Position numbers and translations under genes: made by a program. This document shows, one piece after another, positions 32,401-44,592 of a DNA stretch of 64,000 bases. Numbering within the stretch: the stretch's first letter is position 1; the number at the start of each line of letters is the position of its first letter. This DNA is from CBDCYN01 sp965224205 (GTDB lineage Bacteria; Planctomycetota; Phycisphaerae; Phycisphaerales; Phycisphaeraceae), in NCBI GenBank assembly GCA_965224205.1, contig CBDCYN010000008.1:1-64000 (forward strand), in the 5' to 3' direction. The notes beneath the pieces are model-generated. The model searched no databases. It was not told the origin of the DNA and was given only the letters and a program-made list of their open reading frames with translations.

Positions 32401-35400
32401 GGCGTTGAAAGCCCAGGGGAACGAGGCGGACGTGGACGGGACGGTCGACGCGTTCGTGGTCCAGTCGGTGGCCAGCGGCACGCTGTTGATCGGCACCAGT
32501 TCGGGCACGGCCACGGCCTGGGCACCGTCCACCAACGACACGGTCGACGCCACGAACCACGCCTACTGGACACCCGACCCCGACGCCCACGGCACGCTTA
32601 ACGCATTCCAAGTCGTCGCTCAGGACAACACCGGGGCCGAATCGGTGGGACCGGTCACCGCCCAGGTGTCCGTCACCGCGGTCAACGACCCGCCCACGCT
32701 CACCGGCTTCGCGGGTGTGGTCGACACGACCAACGAGGACACGCAGGTGGAGATCACCCTGGCGGCGTTGAAAGCCCAGGGGAACGAGGCGGACGTGGAC
32801 GGGACGGTCGACGCGTTCGTGGTCCAGTCGGTGGCCAGCGGCACGCTGTTGATCGGCACCAGTTCGGGCACGGCCACGGCCTGGGCACCGTCCACCAACG
32901 ACACGGTCGACGCCACGAACCACGCCTACTGGACACCCGACCCCGACGCCCACGGCACGCTTAACGCATTCCAAGTCGTCGCTCAGGACAACACCGGGGC
33001 CGAATCGGTGGGACCGGTCACCGCCCAGGTGTCCGTCACCGCGGTCAACGACCCGCCCACGCTCACCGGCTTCGCGGGTGTGATTGACACGACCAACGAG
33101 GACACGCAGGTGGAGATCACCCTGGCGGCGTTGAAAGCCCAGGGCGACGAGGCCGACGTCGACGGGACGGTCGACGCGTTCGTGGTCCAGTCGGTGGCCA
33201 GCGGCACGCTGTTGATCGGCACCAGTTCGGGCACGGCCACGGCGTGGGCACCGTCCACCAACGACACCCTCGACGCCACGAACCACGCCTACTGGACACC
33301 CGACCCCGACGCCCACGGCACGCTGAACGCATTCCAAGTCGTCGCTCAGGACAACACCGGGGCCGAATCGGTGGGACCGGTCACCGCCCAGGTGTCCGTC
33401 ACCGCGGTCAACGACCCGCCCACACTCACCGGCTTCGCCGGTGTGGTCGACACGACCAACGAGGACACCCAGGTGGAGATCACCCTGGCGGCGTTGAAAG
33501 CCCAGGGGAACGAGGCGGACGTGGACGGGACGGTCGACGCGTTCGTGGTCCAGTCGGTGGCCAGCGGCACGCTGTTGATCGGCACCAGTTCGGGCACGGC
33601 CACGGCCTGGGCACCGTCCACCAACGACACGGTCGACGCCACGAACCACGCCTACTGGACACCCGACCCCGACGCCCACGGCACGCTGAACGCATTCCAA
33701 GTCGTGGCTCAGGACAACACCGGGGCCGAATCGGTGGGACCGGTCACCGCCCAGGTGTCCGTCACCGCGGTCAACGACCCGCCCACGCTCACCGGCTTCG
33801 CGGGTGTGGTCGACACGACCAACGAGGACACGCAGGTGGAGATCACCCTGGCGGCGTTGAAAGCCCAGGGGAACGAGGCGGACGTGGACGGGACGGTCGA
33901 CGCGTTCGTGGTCCAGTCGGTGGCCAGCGGCACGCTGTTGATCGGCACCAGTTCGGGCACGGCCACGGCCTGGGCACCGTCCACCAACGACACGGTCGAC
34001 GCCACGAACCACGCCTACTGGACACCCGACCCCGACGCCCACGGCACGCTGAACGCATTCCAAGTCGTCGCTCAGGACAACACCGGGGCCGAATCGGTGG
34101 GACCGGTCACCGCCCAGGTGTCCGTCACCGCGGTCAACGACCCGCCCACGCTCACCGGCTTCGCCGGTGTGATTGACACGACCAACGAGGACACGCAGGT
34201 GGAGATCACCCTGGCGGAGTTGAAAGCCCAGGGGAACGAGGCGGACGTGGACGGGACGGTCGACGCGTTCGTGGTCCAGTCGGTGGCCAGCGGCACGCTG
34301 TTGATCGGCACCAGTTCGGGCACGGCCACGGCGTGGGCACCGTCCACCAACGACACCCTCGACGCCACGAACCACGCCTACTGGACACCCGACCCCGACG
34401 CCCACGGCACGCTGAACGCATTCCAAGTCGTCGCTCAGGACAACACCGGGGCCGAATCGGTGGGACCGGTCACCGCCCAGGTGTCCGTCACCGCGGTCAA
34501 CGACCCGCCCACGCTCACCGGCTTCGCCGGTGTGATTGACACGACCAACGAGGACACGCAGGTGGAGATCACCCTGGCGGAGTTGAAAGCCCAGGGCGAC
34601 GAGGCCGACGTGGACGGGACGGTCGACGCGTTCGTGGTCCAGTCGGTGGCCAGCGGCACGCTGTTGATCGGCACCAGTTCGGGCACGGCCACGGCGTGGG
34701 CACCGTCCACCAACGACACCCTCGACGCCACGAACCACGCCTACTGGACACCCGACCCCGACGCCCACGGCACGCTTAACGCATTCCAAGTCGTCGCTCA
34801 GGACAACACCGGGGCCGAATCGGTGGGACCGGTCACCGCCCAGGTGTCCGTCACCGCGGTCAACGACCCGCCCACGCTCACCGGCTTCGCGGGTGTGGTC
34901 GACACGACCAACGAGGACACCCAGGTGGAGATCACCCTGGCGGCGTTGAAAGCCCAGGGCGACGAGGCGGACGTGGACGGGACGGTCGACGCGTTCGTGG
35001 TCCAGTCGGTGGCCAGCGGCACGCTGTTGATCGGCACCAGTTCGGGCACGGCCACGGCCTGGGCACCGTCCACCAACGACACGGTCGACGCCACGAACCA
35101 CGCCTACTGGACACCCGACCCCGACGCCCACGGCACGCTTAACGCATTCCAAGTCGTCGCTCAGGACAACACCGGGGCCGAATCGGTGGGACCGGTCACC
35201 GCCCAGGTGTCCGTCACCGCGGTCAACGACCCGCCCACGCTCACCGGCTTCGCCGGTGTGGTCGACACGACCAACGAGGACACGCAGGTGGAGATCACCC
35301 TGGCGGCGTTGAAAGCCCAGGGGAACGAGGCGGACGTGGACGGGACGGTCGACGCGTTCGTGGTCCAGTCGGTGGCCAGCGGCACGCTGTTGATCGGCAC

Positions 35401-38400
35401 CAGTTCGGGCACGGCCACGGCCTGGGCACCGTCCACCAACGACACGGTCGACGCCACGAACCACGCCTACTGGACACCCGACCCCGACGCCCACGGCACG
35501 CTGAACGCATTCCAAGTCGTCGCTCAGGACAACACCGGGGCCGAATCGGTGGGACCGGTCACCGCCCAGGTGTCCGTCACCGCGGTCAACGACCCGCCCA
35601 CGCTCACCGGCTTCGCCGGTGTGGTCGACACGACCAACGAGGACACCCAGGTGGAGATCACCCTGGCGGCGTTGAAAGCCCAGGGGAACGAGGCGGACGT
35701 GGACGGGACGGTCGACGCGTTCGTGGTCCAGTCGGTGGCCAGCGGCACGCTGTTGATCGGCACCAGTTCGGGCACGGCCACGGCCTGGGCACCGTCCACC
35801 AACGACACGGTCGACGCCACGAACCACGCCTACTGGACACCCGACCCCGACGCCCACGGCACGCTTAACGCATTCCAAGTCGTCGCTCAGGACAACACCG
35901 GGGCCGAATCGGTGGGACCGGTCACCGCCCAGGTGTCCGTCACCGCGGTCAACGACCCGCCCACGCTCACCGGCTTCGCCGGTGTGATTGACACGACCAA
36001 CGAGGACACGCAGGTGGAGATCACCCTGGCGGAGTTGAAAGCCCAGGGCGACGAGGCCGACGTGGACGGGACGGTCGACGCGTTCGTGGTCCAGTCGGTG
36101 GCCAGCGGCACGCTGTTGATCGGCACCAGTTCGGGCACGGCCACGGCGTGGGCACCGTCCACCAACGACACCCTCGACGCCACGAACCACGCCTACTGGA
36201 CACCCGACCCCGACGCCCACGGCACGCTTAACGCATTCCAAGTCGTCGCTCAGGACAACACCGGGGCCGAATCGGTGGGACCGGTCACCGCCCAGGTGTC
36301 CGTCACCGCGGTCAACGACCCGCCCACGCTCACCGGCTTCGCCGGTGTGATTGACACGACCAACGAGGACACGCAGGTGGAGATCACCCTGGCGGCGTTG
36401 AAAGCCCAGGGGAACGAGGCCGACGTGGACGGGACGGTCGACGCGTTCGTGGTCCAGTCGGTGGCCAGCGGCACGCTGTTGATCGGCACCAGTTCGGGCA
36501 CGGCCACGGCCTGGGCACCGTCCACCAACGACACCCTCGACGCCACGAACCACGCCTACTGGACACCCGACCCCGACGCCCACGGCACGCTTAACGCATT
36601 CCAAGTCGTCGCTCAGGACAACACCGGGGCCGAATCGGTGGGACCGGTCACCGCCCAGGTGTCCGTCACCGCGGTCAACGACCCGCCCACGCTCACCGGC
36701 TTCGCCGGTGTGATTGACACGACCAACGAGGACACGCAGGTGGAGATCACCCTGGCGGAGTTGAAAGCCCAGGGCGACGAGGCCGACGTGGACGGGACGG
36801 TCGACGCGTTCGTGGTCCAGTCGGTGGCCAGCGGCACGCTGTTGATCGGCACCAGTTCGGGCACGGCCACGGCGTGGGCACCGTCCACCAACGACACCCT
36901 CGACGCCACGAACCACGCCTACTGGACACCCGACCCCGACGCCCACGGCACGCTTAACGCATTCCAAGTCGTCGCTCAGGACAACACCGGGGCCGAATCG
37001 GTGGGACCGGTCACCGCCCAGGTGTCCGTCACCGCGGTCAACGACCCGCCCACGCTCACCGGCTTCGCGGGTGTGGTCGACACGACCAACGAGGACACCC
37101 AGGTGGAGATCACCCTGGCGGCGTTGAAAGCCCAGGGCGACGAGGCCGACGTGGACGGGACGGTCGACGCGTTCGTGGTCCAGTCGGTGGCCAGCGGCAC
37201 GCTGTTGATCGGCACCAGTTCGGGCACGGCCACGGCGTGGGCACCGTCCACCAACGACACCCTCGACGCCACGAACCACGCCTACTGGACACCCGACCCC
37301 GACGCCCACGGCACGCTGAACGCATTCCAAGTCGTCGCTCAGGACAACACCGGGGCCGAATCGGTGGGACCGGTCACCGCCCAGGTGTCCGTCACCGCGG
37401 TCAACGACCCGCCCACGCTCACCGGCTTCGCCGGTGTGATTGACACGACCAACGAGGACACGCAGGTGGAGATCACCCTGGCGGAGTTGAAAGCCCAGGG
37501 CGACGAGGCCGACGTCGACGGGACGGTCGACGCGTTCGTGGTCCAGTCGGTGGCCAGCGGCACGCTGTTGATCGGCACCAGTTCGGGCACGGCCACGGCC
37601 TGGGCACCGTCCACCAACGACACCCTCGACGCCACGAACCACGCCTACTGGACACCCGACCCCGACGCCCACGGCACGCTGAACGCATTCCAAGTCGTCG
37701 CTCAGGACAACACCGGGGCCGAATCGGTGGGACCGGTCACCGCCCAGGTGTCCGTCACCGCGGTCAACGACCCGCCCACGCTCACCGGCTTCGCCGGTGT
37801 GATTGACACGACCAACGAGGACACGCAGGTGGAGATCACCCTGGCGGAGTTGAAAGCCCAGGGCGACGAGGCCGACGTGGACGGGACGGTCGACGCGTTC
37901 GTGGTCCAGTCGGTGGCCAGCGGCACGCTGTTGATCGGCACCAGTTCGGGCACGGCCACGGCGTGGGCACCGTCCACCAACGACACGGTCGACGCCACGA
38001 ACCACGCCTACTGGACACCCGACCCCGACGCCCACGGCACGCTTAACGCATTCCAAGTCGTCGCTCAGGACAACACCGGGGCCGAATCGGTGGGACCGGT
38101 CACCGCCCAGGTGTCCGTCACCGCGGTCAACGACCCGCCCACGCTCACCGGCTTCGCCGGTGTGATTGACACGACCAACGAGGACACGCAGGTGGAGATC
38201 ACCCTGGCGGCGTTGAAAGCCCAGGGCGACGAGGCCGACGTCGACGGGACGGTCGACGCGTTCGTGGTCCAGTCGGTGGCCAGCGGCACGCTGTTGATCG
38301 GCACCAGTTCGGGCACGGCCACGGCCTGGGCACCGTCCACCAACGACACCCTCGACGCCACGAACCACGCCTACTGGACACCCGACCCCGACGCCCACGG

Positions 38401-40327
38401 CACGCTGAACGCATTCCAAGTCGTCGCTCAGGACAACACCGGGGCCGAATCGGTGGGACCGGTCACCGCCCAGGTGTCCGTCACCGCGGTCAACGACCCG
38501 CCCACGCTCACCGGCTTCGCCGGTGTGATTGACACGACCAACGAGGACACGCAGGTGGAGATCACCCTGGCGGAGTTGAAAGCCCAGGGCGACGAGGCCG
38601 ACGTGGACGGGACGGTCGACGCGTTCGTGGTCCAGTCGGTGGCCAGCGGCACGCTGTTGATCGGCACCAGTTCGGGCACGGCCACGGCGTGGGCACCGTC
38701 CACCAACGACACCCTCGACGCCACGAACCACGCCTACTGGACACCCGACCCCGACGCCCACGGCACGCTTAACGCATTCCAAGTCGTCGCTCAGGACAAC
38801 ACCGGGGCCGAATCGGTGGGACCGGTCACCGCCCAGGTGTCCGTCACCGCGGTCAACGACCCGCCCACGCTCACCGGCTTCGCGGGTGTGGTCGACACGA
38901 CCAACGAGGACACCCAGGTGGAGATCACCCTGGCGGCGTTGAAAGCCCAGGGCGACGAGGCCGACGTGGACGGGACGGTCGACGCGTTCGTGGTCCAGTC
39001 GGTGGCCAGCGGCACGCTGTTGATCGGCACCAGTTCGGGCACGGCCACGGCCTGGGCACCGTCCACCAACGACACCCTCGACGCCACGAACCACGCCTAC
39101 TGGACACCCGACCCCGACGCCCACGGCACGCTGAACGCATTCCAAGTCGTCGCTCAGGACAACCTCAACGCCGAATCGGTGGGCAGTGTCACCGCACAGA
39201 TCGCCGTCACACCCGTCAACGACCCGCCAGTGATTGTTACCACGAACCTAAACGCAGCAGAGAATCAGATGGTCGTTGGATTTGTCACCGCCACAGACGA
39301 CGACATCCCGGCCGATACATTTACTTGGAGCATCACCGGGGCCGGTGCGGACGATAACCTTTTTGATATCAATAGCGAGACCGGTGCCGTGACCTTTGGT
39401 ATTGCTCCGGACTTTGAGCTGCCTGGTGACGCCAATGCAGACAATGTTTATGAGATCGATATCCAGGTCAACGATGGAGCGGCGATCGTTTCCAAGACGA
39501 TCACTGTTACGGTTACGGATGTCAACGAAATGCCGCTTGATCCCGTCATTGATACCAACACCCCTAATAATGACCAAGATGATCCCATCACTGACCCAGG
39601 GATCAGACGGCCGCCTCAGCCCCCAGTTACTCCCGTTGATAGAAATGACTCAACGACTTCTGATAACGAAGCAACTACAGAGCCTCGGAGGCCTCGGAAT
39701 GACGGCGATGGCTTGGTTGTCGATGAGGACCCGCCGCCGGATGAGCCGACTGTTGAGCCGAAAGAGCCTGATAATGAGGAACCTGATCCAGAACCTGATC
39801 CCGAGGATATGACCGACGAGGAGACATCCGTCGACGATCAGGGGCAGTCTCAAGACGACGAATCTGAAGCGGTTCCAAAGCCGGAGATAAATGACACAAC
39901 AGACGATAGCTCGGACAACGGCGTTGTCATTACGGTCCCAGAGGAACCCTATCAGCCTGTTATCAGGAGCAATGAAGCAAGATCAACGGGTTTTACCGTG
40001 ACGACTATGGATCGGCTGGAAAGAGAAATCGAAAAAATCGGACAACAGATGGAGAAAACCGCGAGTTCGGAAGCCAAGCCTTTTGAGGTCGCCGTGGGTA
40101 TATCCACTTCTTTTTCAGTGGGTTACCTTATTTGGTGTCTCAGGGGCGGCACATGGCTTGCCTCGCTGATGTCGACACTACCGATGTGGCAATGGGTCGA
40201 TCCAATTCCGGTCCTTGATTCATGGGAGCGTAGGCGACCGATCCGCGGAAAGGAAGATGAGGATGACCGCGACAATGATGACGATAAAGACGATATTGAA
40301 AAGGAATTAGAATCGCTCATGAATTAA
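20498..40327 (+). CDS. Giant exported multidomain surface protein (DUF4347, LamG, beta-helix, FG-GAP, cadherin-like repeats)
   Basis: A 6609-residue protein. Residues 35-45 ([11 protein letters not shown]) are the planctomycete LEPRVLLS export motif. In order: DUF4347 (about 103-262); a beta-sandwich; a DNRLRE/CBM96-like domain (about 485-668); LamG (about 676-895); a cadherin-like linker; a second LamG (about 975-1185); W-DGT repeats suggesting a propeller (about 1245-1605); a beta-helix led by a CSLREA-type motif ([10 protein letters not shown], about 1608-1918); a third LamG (about 2130-2331); FG-GAP/VCBS repeats rich in D-x-DGD (about 2358-2715); 27 tandem 121-residue repeats (2973-6239); a cadherin domain; an acidic Pro/Glu linker; a membrane-active segment ([18 protein letters not shown], about 6530-6575) and a charged tail. 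The start is a GTG with a weak site, so it may shift slightly. Likely an adhesin or matrix protein anchored by its C-terminus. Confidence 0.9.
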   Translation: MSSQTVRRVWKSFIRWCALEHTDLDGRLRCAPVWLEHLEDRVLLSTDSVPALDRLDEIVNAPTMAVVSRIGDESPAVRSVSSTANGSLASARLVPLDGPRSRELVFIDAGIAGYQQLVDGFLKSEDPSHQVDVVVLDRRRDGVEQIGKVLAGYVELKAVHIISHGDAGRVNLGNTELNTATLKRYEDTIRSWGQSLGEQADILIYGCNLAGTETGRSLINRVVDLTGADIAASEDLTGHASLGGDWDLEYTVGKIEAATAVGLRDQPLLQVVLAVNEDTTSTGTSSGGSFSVSHTTSGDDRLMLVGVSLSLDEGTEQVSSVTYNGTSLSLVGTEVNGGARVEIWSMVAPDMGTHNVDVTISGSPFGATAGVMTFTGVDQTTPLGTFASTNGEASSGSVNVSSASGELVFGAVAVASSSNYDLSPGAGQTEKWDIFQFETNGGGSTEAGAATVATSWSWGDTKKYAIGGVSIKPTPITGDEAGETTVTFQEGVDGYASTLDTWLDEVNPTTVQGSNTEVQVNLDTGGGDDAHGLIRFDNLFGTGDRQIPIGSDIISATLTFDVTNQSVAGANVRFYRMLSTWDETSTWNSMANGIQLNDVEASSTADATVWDASVTGLITVTGFEDTLQAWSDGDSNFGWAIQIDNADEWNFRSSENGTNHPKLTVEYRTIGGNTSTGLLGHWDFDANANDASGNSYNGTLTNGAAIDTTDITDQVGPGKLSLDGSNDYVDLSTHKSNFETLIEGTIAAWVKTTGTNQTIFSISDTADSSSYAALFLGVSGFLTFEVFEAGSTLLATYSGNIDPINDGSWRHVAVTVNGSGHALFLDGEEISDADLVYDVGSAVTSEFFNDVTGLDVMAIGRNENSVGGRWHFDGLLDDVRVYNRALSVADIAALAAEAPVAFDDYVTTNLDTAVNIDVEANDTDLDSETITVLDVGNASNGTVVNNNDGTVTYTPNTSYIGFDNFTYLAADLDDTISYWRLDGNGTDAVGSNNGTLTGTTTVAGRYGDALSFLADTDKVVVPDFAINNEFSVSFQIKVDDNSGTLFQYMYSHGDINSTNSVNVFMLEDSHGTVATRGFIRTAIRDTDDTLSNEALDFDANHIIGDGQWHTYTATVATEEGIKVYLDGVLQASDGTRGGDSFDPTTDLYFGMRQDEDANRTYSNSLDSVQLFNRALSAEQVSDLHTGGSSLAAVTVAVDATSAGSAIYRNSGDSTPDVNDWDGFAFLGANNSASVGEWRLVEAAEAPTRDEIIAVGVDTPIGFVNGQMWDGTTWTALPFNSLGFSTSPTEQSFDVAYESRSGDALLVWNNGSGGTTSVSYRIWDGTSWSAEAMITAPDAGDALQMRLAASPTSDEMVLIVSDDGTDEWAAVWDGSIWGNTQILNTATTTDRNEIAVAYESQSGHAMVIYDASTNFNDLTYQTWNGTAWSGQQTLTLPNTGSETDVDFTTLASDPTSDRIAIGVVSGGTQNHVLFAVWDGTAWGDKLLATTAGWTANSLNAAVGFESQSGELLVTYGEVATTPRYQTWSSGGGWSGELNAPDVLAFPQVMMLVSDPLNDDLMFGVQDSDSDLHYILWDGTAWGSDNELSTNTGETAIRPFTFVFNAALNAITVDTASDVADGDTSSLVNLFNNRGADGFISLREAIRAANNTPNGATPDKISFGIGSGLQTISVGANGLPAITDALVLDATTQPGYSGDPIIQLDGTGATGATAGLLVQTNDSTIKGFIVHSFPDEGIELDTADNNTVQNNWVGVDSTGSADPNTEHGILITDDSGGNQIGGTSVNEGNVLSGNGLSGILIRNAGSDDNVVEGNLIGVGPNGSTAVPNTTYGVWIDDTASGNLIGGTAAAAANIIANNTLDGIAVTGATTDNAFLGNVIYNNSGLGIDLTDDDVTGNDANDPDVGANNLQNYPQITSAVTTTTQITLTGTLDTNITNQDYRIEFFTNTSGDDSFHGEAQSFLGAVTVTTDGSGDATFNETFGVAVSPGTVITATATVDNGVGGFGDTSEFSFNAVGVEANPTNSVPGAQNTNEDTSLTFNTANGNLISITDEPGDTLVVTLSVDTGLLTLAGLTGLTFSLGDGTADPMMTFSGTVEDINTALDGLVYDPTDDFNGSGTLTITSNDEVLYELNLDADLQGYYTFDDTGDLGNDDSPGGVNDGTVNGAVTNSDAIRGNVLEFDGNDSVQISGFLGSPSDISLAAWVDMDAGFTDDEIISLGHNIALRADEPGNGVNGFFYDGTTWHVLASNVFVAGAGWHHLAYTFDDTGDTQTLYIDGIAVATGNRTESISYSLNTDTYIGTHGTGSTTDFHGKIDDARIYDRVLSATEIADIASAPAVATDTDQISLTVTAVNDPPINTITPSFVAHTLPGSVSGSSAVDSGDFNGDGFIDLVAGTMNDSISTSLSWYQNDGSENFTKITITTVGMTADTIRDLRVVDVDSDGDLDIVTVSQADNRVAWWDNDGLGNFNQVVISTSLVSPRSVDAMDFDGDGDTDIVAGGNGAGDTIHWLENDGAESFTIRTVTNAFTADLVTSIKIGDIDGDDDMDIVAAAFISDKFLWFEHQGGGVFVTHTIDSSVDGAAYVSLADINGDGDLDVAAAAQFANAVSYYANDGAGGFGVGPAWSVVANGARSVLAEDIDGDSHIDIVAGSITDQNIVLHRNNGELTPSFTDHTVSAASAYPLDLASNDIDGDGDLDVIEAAFTPDNQVRWHMNQDGFGQTSATPEDTPLTVSAENHNQISVSDLDAGSNPLQVMLTGTNGVMTLSQTVGLSFTVGDGTADDMMTFTGTIGDINAALNGLAFTPDANFTGAASLRIFTVDLGNTGSGGSLNDDDTLTIDVDAVNDAPTGADNTVSTLEDNDYTFTATDFGFADPNDSPPHTLLSLIVSATATTGTLYNDADLDNTVDPGEAVNDADTVAVADIDAGQLKFKPIANDHATGYDAFTFQVQDNGATANSGVDTDPTPNTLTIDVTAVNDPPTLTGFAGVVDTTNEDTQVEITLAALKAQGNEADVDGTVDAFVVQSVASGTLLIGTSSGTATAWAPSTNDTVDATNHAYWTPDPDAHGTLNAFQVVAQDNTGAESVGPVTAQVSVTAVNDPPTLTGFAGVIDTTNEDTQVEITLAELKAQGNEADVDGTVDAFVVQSVASGTLLIGTSSGTATAWAPSTNDTLDATNHAYWTPDPDAHGTLNAFQVVAQDNTGAESVGPVTAQVSVTAVNDPPTLTGFAGVVDTTNEDTQVEITLAALKAQGDEADVDGTVDAFVVQSVASGTLLIGTSSGTATAWAPSTNDTLDATNHAYWTPDPDAHGTLNAFQVVAQDNTGAESVGPVTAQVSVTAVNDPPTLTGFAGVVDTTNEDTQVEITLAALKAQGNEADVDGTVDAFVVQSVASGTLLIGTSSGTATAWAPSTNDTLDATNHAYWTPDPDAHGTLNAFQVVAQDNTGAESVGPVTAQVSVTAVNDPPTLTGFAGVVDTTNEDTQVEITLAALKAQGNEADVDGTVDAFVVQSVASGTLLIGTSSGTATAWAPSTNDTVDATNHAYWTPDPDAHGTLNAFQVVAQDNTGAESVGPVTAQVSVTAVNDPPTLTGFAGVIDTTNEDTQVEITLAALKAQGDEADVDGTVDAFVVQSVASGTLLIGTSSGTATAWAPSTNDTVDATNHAYWTPDPDAHGTLNAFQVVAQDNTGAESVGPVTAQVSVTAVNDPPTLTGFAGVIDTTNEDTQVEITLAELKAQGNEADVDGTVDAFVVQSVASGTLLIGTSSGTATAWAPSTNDTLDATNHAYWTPDPDAHGTLNAFQVVAQDNTGAESVGPVTAQVSVTAVNDPPTLTGFAGVVDTTNEDTQVEITLAALKAQGDEADVDGTVDAFVVQSVASGTLLIGTSSGTATAWAPSTNDTLDATNHAYWTPDPDAHGTLNAFQVVAQDNTGAESVGPVTAQVSVTAVNDPPTLTGFAGVVDTTNEDTQVEITLAALKAQGNEADVDGTVDAFVVQSVASGTLLIGTSSGTATAWAPSTNDTVDATNHAYWTPDPDAHGTLNAFQVVAQDNTGAESVGPVTAQVSVTAVNDPPTLTGFAGVVDTTNEDTQVEITLAALKAQGNEADVDGTVDAFVVQSVASGTLLIGTSSGTATAWAPSTNDTVDATNHAYWTPDPDAHGTLNAFQVVAQDNTGAESVGPVTAQVSVTAVNDPPTLTGFAGVIDTTNEDTQVEITLAALKAQGDEADVDGTVDAFVVQSVASGTLLIGTSSGTATAWAPSTNDTLDATNHAYWTPDPDAHGTLNAFQVVAQDNTGAESVGPVTAQVSVTAVNDPPTLTGFAGVVDTTNEDTQVEITLAALKAQGNEADVDGTVDAFVVQSVASGTLLIGTSSGTATAWAPSTNDTVDATNHAYWTPDPDAHGTLNAFQVVAQDNTGAESVGPVTAQVSVTAVNDPPTLTGFAGVVDTTNEDTQVEITLAALKAQGNEADVDGTVDAFVVQSVASGTLLIGTSSGTATAWAPSTNDTVDATNHAYWTPDPDAHGTLNAFQVVAQDNTGAESVGPVTAQVSVTAVNDPPTLTGFAGVIDTTNEDTQVEITLAELKAQGNEADVDGTVDAFVVQSVASGTLLIGTSSGTATAWAPSTNDTLDATNHAYWTPDPDAHGTLNAFQVVAQDNTGAESVGPVTAQVSVTAVNDPPTLTGFAGVIDTTNEDTQVEITLAELKAQGDEADVDGTVDAFVVQSVASGTLLIGTSSGTATAWAPSTNDTLDATNHAYWTPDPDAHGTLNAFQVVAQDNTGAESVGPVTAQVSVTAVNDPPTLTGFAGVVDTTNEDTQVEITLAALKAQGDEADVDGTVDAFVVQSVASGTLLIGTSSGTATAWAPSTNDTVDATNHAYWTPDPDAHGTLNAFQVVAQDNTGAESVGPVTAQVSVTAVNDPPTLTGFAGVVDTTNEDTQVEITLAALKAQGNEADVDGTVDAFVVQSVASGTLLIGTSSGTATAWAPSTNDTVDATNHAYWTPDPDAHGTLNAFQVVAQDNTGAESVGPVTAQVSVTAVNDPPTLTGFAGVVDTTNEDTQVEITLAALKAQGNEADVDGTVDAFVVQSVASGTLLIGTSSGTATAWAPSTNDTVDATNHAYWTPDPDAHGTLNAFQVVAQDNTGAESVGPVTAQVSVTAVNDPPTLTGFAGVIDTTNEDTQVEITLAELKAQGDEADVDGTVDAFVVQSVASGTLLIGTSSGTATAWAPSTNDTLDATNHAYWTPDPDAHGTLNAFQVVAQDNTGAESVGPVTAQVSVTAVNDPPTLTGFAGVIDTTNEDTQVEITLAALKAQGNEADVDGTVDAFVVQSVASGTLLIGTSSGTATAWAPSTNDTLDATNHAYWTPDPDAHGTLNAFQVVAQDNTGAESVGPVTAQVSVTAVNDPPTLTGFAGVIDTTNEDTQVEITLAELKAQGDEADVDGTVDAFVVQSVASGTLLIGTSSGTATAWAPSTNDTLDATNHAYWTPDPDAHGTLNAFQVVAQDNTGAESVGPVTAQVSVTAVNDPPTLTGFAGVVDTTNEDTQVEITLAALKAQGDEADVDGTVDAFVVQSVASGTLLIGTSSGTATAWAPSTNDTLDATNHAYWTPDPDAHGTLNAFQVVAQDNTGAESVGPVTAQVSVTAVNDPPTLTGFAGVIDTTNEDTQVEITLAELKAQGDEADVDGTVDAFVVQSVASGTLLIGTSSGTATAWAPSTNDTLDATNHAYWTPDPDAHGTLNAFQVVAQDNTGAESVGPVTAQVSVTAVNDPPTLTGFAGVIDTTNEDTQVEITLAELKAQGDEADVDGTVDAFVVQSVASGTLLIGTSSGTATAWAPSTNDTVDATNHAYWTPDPDAHGTLNAFQVVAQDNTGAESVGPVTAQVSVTAVNDPPTLTGFAGVIDTTNEDTQVEITLAALKAQGDEADVDGTVDAFVVQSVASGTLLIGTSSGTATAWAPSTNDTLDATNHAYWTPDPDAHGTLNAFQVVAQDNTGAESVGPVTAQVSVTAVNDPPTLTGFAGVIDTTNEDTQVEITLAELKAQGDEADVDGTVDAFVVQSVASGTLLIGTSSGTATAWAPSTNDTLDATNHAYWTPDPDAHGTLNAFQVVAQDNTGAESVGPVTAQVSVTAVNDPPTLTGFAGVVDTTNEDTQVEITLAALKAQGDEADVDGTVDAFVVQSVASGTLLIGTSSGTATAWAPSTNDTLDATNHAYWTPDPDAHGTLNAFQVVAQDNLNAESVGSVTAQIAVTPVNDPPVIVTTNLNAAENQMVVGFVTATDDDIPADTFTWSITGAGADDNLFDINSETGAVTFGIAPDFELPGDANADNVYEIDIQVNDGAAIVSKTITVTVTDVNEMPLDPVIDTNTPNNDQDDPITDPGIRRPPQPPVTPVDRNDSTTSDNEATTEPRRPRNDGDGLVVDEDPPPDEPTVEPKEPDNEEPDPEPDPEDMTDEETSVDDQGQSQDDESEAVPKPEINDTTDDSSDNGVVITVPEEPYQPVIRSNEARSTGFTVTTMDRLEREIEKIGQQMEKTASSEAKPFEVAVGISTSFSVGYLIWCLRGGTWLASLMSTLPMWQWVDPIPVLDSWERRRPIRGKEDEDDRDNDDDKDDIEKELESLMN
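29414..39214 (+). repeat. 27 tandem in-frame repeats of 363 bp (121 residues)
   Basis: From GTCAACGACCCGCCCACGCT the same 363-bp unit recurs exactly 27 times (9801 bp) with no length change. The unit starts [13 protein letters not shown] and contains [43 protein letters not shown] and [13 protein letters not shown], a cadherin/tandem-95-like beta-sandwich with Ca-binding-type DVDG and NDPP turns. Units differ at only a few two-state sites: GVV/GVI, AALK/AELK, GNEA/GDEA, NDTV/NDTL, plus silent CTGAAC/CTTAAC and GCCTGG/GCGTGG. The last unit diverges at its end ([17 protein letters not shown]). Such uniformity implies recent unequal exchange or gene conversion. Confidence 0.97.
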
Positions 40328-40340
40328 GCATGCCTCACAT

Positions 40341-43300
40341 ATGGTGAGGTTAATGGATCGGATTCAGGGACCAACTGCGATAATGGGCCGGATATCGACT
40401 GCAACTCGGCTAAGCTTCGGCTTGGTGGCACTGACGCTAAGCGTGATCTACGCTGCGCAGCTGCTTGGCGTCTATCCCGATCCCAGTAAACCGATCCTTG
40501 AAGGCCGGTTGCGGCTTTGCAGGTCAATCGGGGCGCATTGCGCCGATGTCGTGGGTCGACCCGATGGTATCAAGAGTCTCGAGAGCTATCTGCCTCTACT
40601 GATCTCTAAAAATCCTGAGGTCGTATCCGCTGGGATCCGATCGGCTAACGGCGAATTGCTGGTCCAAACAGGCGATCATGAGTCGAACTGGCAAGCAACT
40701 GAATCTGAGGAATCCACACCGACCCATGTCCGTATACCCATCCTACACGATGGGGAACCATGGGGAACGATCGAGGTTCACTTCCAGTCTATTTATGGAC
40801 AAGGCTTTCTCGGCTGGGTGAATCACCCGGTCATCTCCATGACGATTTTTGTCGGCGCGTTGGGGTTTTTAGCCTACATGATCTTCCTGCGTCGAGCGTT
40901 GAGATTCCTTGATCCTCAATCGGTTATCCCCGAGCGGGTCCAAGCCATACTTGACATCGTCCCCGATGGTGTGGTCGTCTTAGACGGAATAGGGCAGATC
41001 GTGCTAGCCAACAAAACTTTCGCCGAGTCACTCGGCATAACACAGGCAGCGCTACAAGGCCAAAAACTGTCGGAAAGGGATTGGGAGCTGCTTGATTCCT
41101 CCACTCGCAGCCCAGACCACCCATGGGTATCTGTGATCAACAGTGGAAGACCTGTCGTTGATGTGCCGCTGAGATTGAAGTCCCACAACAAAGATCCACG
41201 CACGTACATGGTTAACGCTGCACCGATCTTCGGTGCCAACAACAAAGTACGTGGAGCGCTGGTTACCTTTGACGACGTCACAGAGATTGAGTTGAAGAAT
41301 ATTCAGCTCGAAAAGCTGGTGACGTCCTTGGAACAATCACGTGAACAGATTAGTCTGCAAAACACCCAACTCAAACGTGGCCGAGACGAGCTCGAGAAGC
41401 GGGTTGAACAACGCACGGCTGAGCTTCGTGAAGCCAAGGAGGCTGCTGAAGCCGGCAGCCGGGCCAAGAGCGAGTTCCTCGCCACCATGAGTCACGAGAT
41501 CCGCACGCCGATGAACGGTGTAATCGGGATGATCAACCTATTATTAGGTGAAGATCTGTCTCCCAAGCCGCGCCATTATGTCGAGATTGCCAAGACCTCC
41601 GCAGATGCCCAGCTGACTCTTATCAACAATATCCTCGACTTCTCCAAGATCGAAGCTGATAAGGTCGAGCTCGAACACGTATCGTTTAACCTGCGAGAGT
41701 CTGTGTACAGCTGGATGCAGACCTACGCGCAGAGAGCAACGCACAAGGGATTAGAACTGATCTGCGCCGTGACCCCTCCGGTGCCCACCACCGTCATTGG
41801 CGACCCTAATCGATTGAGTCAGGTCCTGGGTAATCTAGTGAACAACGCCATCAAATTTACGGAGCAAGGTGAAGTCGTCGTCCGCTTATTGGTCGAGGAA
41901 GATAACGAAACGGACGTCTTGATTCGGTTCATGGTCAGTGATACAGGCATCGGGGTCCCGGCTGACCGTAAAGACCGACTTTTTAAATCGTTCTCACAGG
42001 TTGATTCATCGATGAGCCGTCGGTTCGGCGGGACCGGCCTCGGTCTGGCGATTTCGAAACGACTCGTCAATCTGATGAGCGGTTGTATCGGGGTAAACAG
42101 TAGTGAAGGCAAAGGTTCGACGTTCTGGTTTACCGTCAAGCTAGGCAAGCAGAAGTCTCCCGAAGCCACTCCAACAACGGAGACAACCCTTCGAGGGATC
42201 CGGGTACTCGTCGCGAGTGATCACGAGACGACTCGTGAATTTCTGATCGAGCAGCTCAGTTGCTGGGGTGTCCTCGCGGAGCAAGCTCGCAACACAACGC
42301 AATGCTTAGAAAAGATCCATTTGGCTGTTCAAGAAGCCGAACCCTTTGCTTTGGTGATCCTGGATTTCAGGCCCGAAGCAACAGGTGTTGATATTGATCA
42401 ACGGATCAATCCGATCGAGATAGCCCGTTGGCTTAGCGAAGTTCACAACAAAACTAGAGTTCCAGTCATATTGCTTCGGTCGATCGAAGATCCCCAGGAC
42501 CAAGCCAAGTTGTTCGAGGCGGGGGTCGCCAGCTGCCTCACCAAGCCAGTGAATCAATTGCAACTGTTCAATGCGATGGTCGAGCTTCTAACTCAGCCGC
42601 CCAGGGTCGTGATCAATAACGCTGGATCCGAGGAAACCGAGGAATCGAAAACCCTTGCCTCGGGAACACCAATACCAGGCTCACCGATGTCGTCTTCAAA
42701 AGCGACCGTCTTGCTAGTAGAGGACAACGAGGTCAATCAGCTCATCGCCGCAGCGATCTTGTCCGAGAAAGGGTACGCACACGATGTTGCGGTGTCAGGA
42801 AAGCAGGCGGTCGAAGCGGTGCTTGAAAGGGACTACGACCTGATCCTCATGGACTGTCAGATGCCGGAGATGGACGGGTTTGAAGCCACAAAACAGATCC
42901 GTTCTCTCGAGGTTAAGGGAAGTCTTCGATATCGCCCGGACGGGAGATTGCCGATTGTCGCGCTCACCGCAAACGCGATGAAAGGCGATCGGGAAAGATG
43001 TATCGAAGCGGGCATGGATGACTACGTAACCAAGCCGATTAATCCAGACCACCTCATTCAAACGATTGAGAAACATCTAGATTCCTGTGGCAATGAGCCT
43101 AATAGGCCCGCATATAATGATGATGGCCAAGCGTACCCTGTACCTCAACATACCTCCGTCGATAGCTGCATCAACGTTGAGGAGGCGCTAAACAGGTGTC
43201 TAGGCAATACCCAGTTGTTGGCTCGTGTACTTGACAAGTTTGGGCATCAGTCCATCGAACAACTCGATCAGCTCGTCCAACTGGCAGCAAGCGGTGATGC

Positions 43301-43514
43301 AATGGGATTGGCCACAACCGCCCACACACTCAAAGGTGCGGCATCTAATGTTTCCGCGACAGGGGTACGAGAACTGGCGTATCGCCTAGAAACCATGGGT
43401 AGAGATAACGACCTGACCGATATTTCGAAGTGCCTTGAATCGTTACGAACAGAATTAGATCGCTGTCGAAACATTATCCCAGAAGTAGTGGCAGAACTCC
43501 GTCTCAATAAATAA
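40341..43514 (+). CDS. Hybrid sensor histidine kinase with PAS, two receivers and HPt
   Basis: A 1057-residue membrane kinase beginning 13 bp after the giant gene, so almost certainly co-transcribed. A transmembrane helix (about residues 18-42), a periplasmic domain of about 120 residues and a second helix (about 165-188) are followed by PAS (about 200-320), a coiled coil, HisKA with phospho-acceptor His385 in [11 protein letters not shown], and HATPase_c (N-box NNAIKF, G1 DTGIGVP, G2 [13 protein letters not shown]). The first receiver (about 617-720) keeps Asp675 and a TKP lysine, but its N-terminal acidic pair is reduced (VASDHE). The second receiver is canonical (VEDN, Asp838 in [11 protein letters not shown]). 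The HPt domain carries His995 in [11 protein letters not shown] full internal phosphorelay is thus possible. No output regulator is adjacent. Confidence 0.95.
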   Translation: MVRLMDRIQGPTAIMGRISTATRLSFGLVALTLSVIYAAQLLGVYPDPSKPILEGRLRLCRSIGAHCADVVGRPDGIKSLESYLPLLISKNPEVVSAGIRSANGELLVQTGDHESNWQATESEESTPTHVRIPILHDGEPWGTIEVHFQSIYGQGFLGWVNHPVISMTIFVGALGFLAYMIFLRRALRFLDPQSVIPERVQAILDIVPDGVVVLDGIGQIVLANKTFAESLGITQAALQGQKLSERDWELLDSSTRSPDHPWVSVINSGRPVVDVPLRLKSHNKDPRTYMVNAAPIFGANNKVRGALVTFDDVTEIELKNIQLEKLVTSLEQSREQISLQNTQLKRGRDELEKRVEQRTAELREAKEAAEAGSRAKSEFLATMSHEIRTPMNGVIGMINLLLGEDLSPKPRHYVEIAKTSADAQLTLINNILDFSKIEADKVELEHVSFNLRESVYSWMQTYAQRATHKGLELICAVTPPVPTTVIGDPNRLSQVLGNLVNNAIKFTEQGEVVVRLLVEEDNETDVLIRFMVSDTGIGVPADRKDRLFKSFSQVDSSMSRRFGGTGLGLAISKRLVNLMSGCIGVNSSEGKGSTFWFTVKLGKQKSPEATPTTETTLRGIRVLVASDHETTREFLIEQLSCWGVLAEQARNTTQCLEKIHLAVQEAEPFALVILDFRPEATGVDIDQRINPIEIARWLSEVHNKTRVPVILLRSIEDPQDQAKLFEAGVASCLTKPVNQLQLFNAMVELLTQPPRVVINNAGSEETEESKTLASGTPIPGSPMSSSKATVLLVEDNEVNQLIAAAILSEKGYAHDVAVSGKQAVEAVLERDYDLILMDCQMPEMDGFEATKQIRSLEVKGSLRYRPDGRLPIVALTANAMKGDRERCIEAGMDDYVTKPINPDHLIQTIEKHLDSCGNEPNRPAYNDDGQAYPVPQHTSVDSCINVEEALNRCLGNTQLLARVLDKFGHQSIEQLDQLVQLAASGDAMGLATTAHTLKGAASNVSATGVRELAYRLETMGRDNDLTDISKCLESLRTELDRCRNIIPEVVAELRLNK

Positions 43515-43524
43515 CCGGGATTAG

Positions 43525-44535
43525 AGCGCTTGGCGTAATTAATCGCCGCTGGCCGATAAGAGAGATTTCTGGCAAGGAGGCCAAGGTCATGGCGTATTCG
43601 ATGGATCTACGTAAGCGGGTGGTATGGGCCGCCGAGTCGGGTCAGACGATCACGGGGGTATCACGACAGTTTCGGGTGGCGAGGTCGACGGTTCGCGACT
43701 GGTGTGATCGGCACCGCCGGGGCGTGTTGACGCCGGGGGTGCCGGGGCCCAAGGGGTCGGTCAAGCTTACGGCGGCCGATGAGCAACGGATGCGTGAGGC
43801 GGTGGCGGCCAAGCCGGGGATCACGGCCAAGCAGTTGAGGGCGATGCTGAACCTGGGCGTCGTGGAATCGACGGTGTGCCGGGCGTTGAAGCGGCTGGGG
43901 CTGTCGCTCAAAAGAAGTCGCTGATCGCCGCCGAGCAAGATCGCCCCGACGTGGCCCAACGCCGCCACAACTTCACGATCGCCCGGCGGTTCGTGGACCC
44001 GGCCCATCTGGTTTTCCTCGACGAATCTGGGGCCAAGACGGATATGACCCGGCTGTATGGCTGGTCGCCGATCGGGCAGCGTTGCGTGGACCGCACCCCG
44101 CACGGCCGCTGGAAGACGCTCACGATGCTCAGCGCGATCCGGCTCGACGGGGTGATCCAAGGTGCGACGGTCGTGGTCGATGGCCCGATGAACTCGGCGA
44201 CGTTCCTGGCCTACACCCAGCAGTTCTTGGCCCCGTCGTTGCGCCCGGGTGACGTGGTCGTGATGGACAATCTCTCGAGTCACCAAGCCGCCGCGGTGCG
44301 CGAAGCGATCGAGGCCGTCGACGCCGACCTGGGGTACCTGCCCCCGTACAGCCCGGACCTGAACCCGATCGAGAAGCTGTGGAGCAAGGTCAAGGCGTGG
44401 CTACGCCGCGTCGCCGCCAAGACCTTCGGCACGCTCCAAGACGCCATCGCCGATGCCCTGACAGACGTCACGCCCACCGAGTGCCAAAACTACTTCACCT
44501 CTTGCGGATATGGCGATTATTGACGCAAAACGCTC
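43525..44535 (+). mobile_element. IS630-family insertion sequence, copy 1
   Basis: About 1.01 kb bounded by TA dinucleotides (43523-43524 and 44536-44537), the target of IS630/Tc1-type elements. The ends are GAGCGCTTGGCGT on the left and GAGCGTTTTGCGT as the right reverse complement, each followed by AATCGCC further in. It lies directly behind the kinase gene, 10 bp past its stop codon, and could separate it from downstream genes. Confidence 0.85.
43589..44523 (+). CDS. IS630-family transposase, read by -1 frameshift
   Basis: The first frame (43589-43924, 111 codons) encodes the helix-turn-helix part (MAYSMDLRKRVVWAAESG ... [17 protein letters not shown]). The second frame (to 44523) encodes the DDE core: Asp in [13 protein letters not shown], Asp in [10 protein letters not shown] and Glu in [16 protein letters not shown]. 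They overlap at CTCAAAAGAAGTCGCTGATC, where slipping back one base on the A-run gives [15 protein letters not shown], the sequence expected in an intact IS630 protein. The same junction is kept in the diverged copy at 48954-49942, which argues for programmed frameshifting. The fused product would be about 311 residues. AAGGAGG precedes the ATG. Confidence 0.87.
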
Positions 44536-44539
44536 TAGA

Positions 44540-44592
44540 TTACCGGGCCAGCGAGATTGTGGTTGGTTGATAACGGTGGTTTTAGGATAATG
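44540..44592 (-). mobile_element. rve-type IS, left-end remnant (copy D)
   Basis: ATTACCGGGCCAGCGAG and the following GGTTGGTTGATAACGGTGG match the left edge of copies A-C. After 53 bases it is cut by the IS66 element, and the rest of the element is absent on the other side of IS66. Confidence 0.8.

Noticed and set aside
29120..39145. A 3341-codon open frame on the minus strand
   Set aside because: It is the mirror of the 363-bp repeat array; codon choice, Arg/Gly-rich composition and lack of any domain show it is a shadow of the plus-strand gene.
29414..39214. Regular repeats as a possible CRISPR array
   Set aside because: Units are 363 bp, contiguous, coding and have no spacers.
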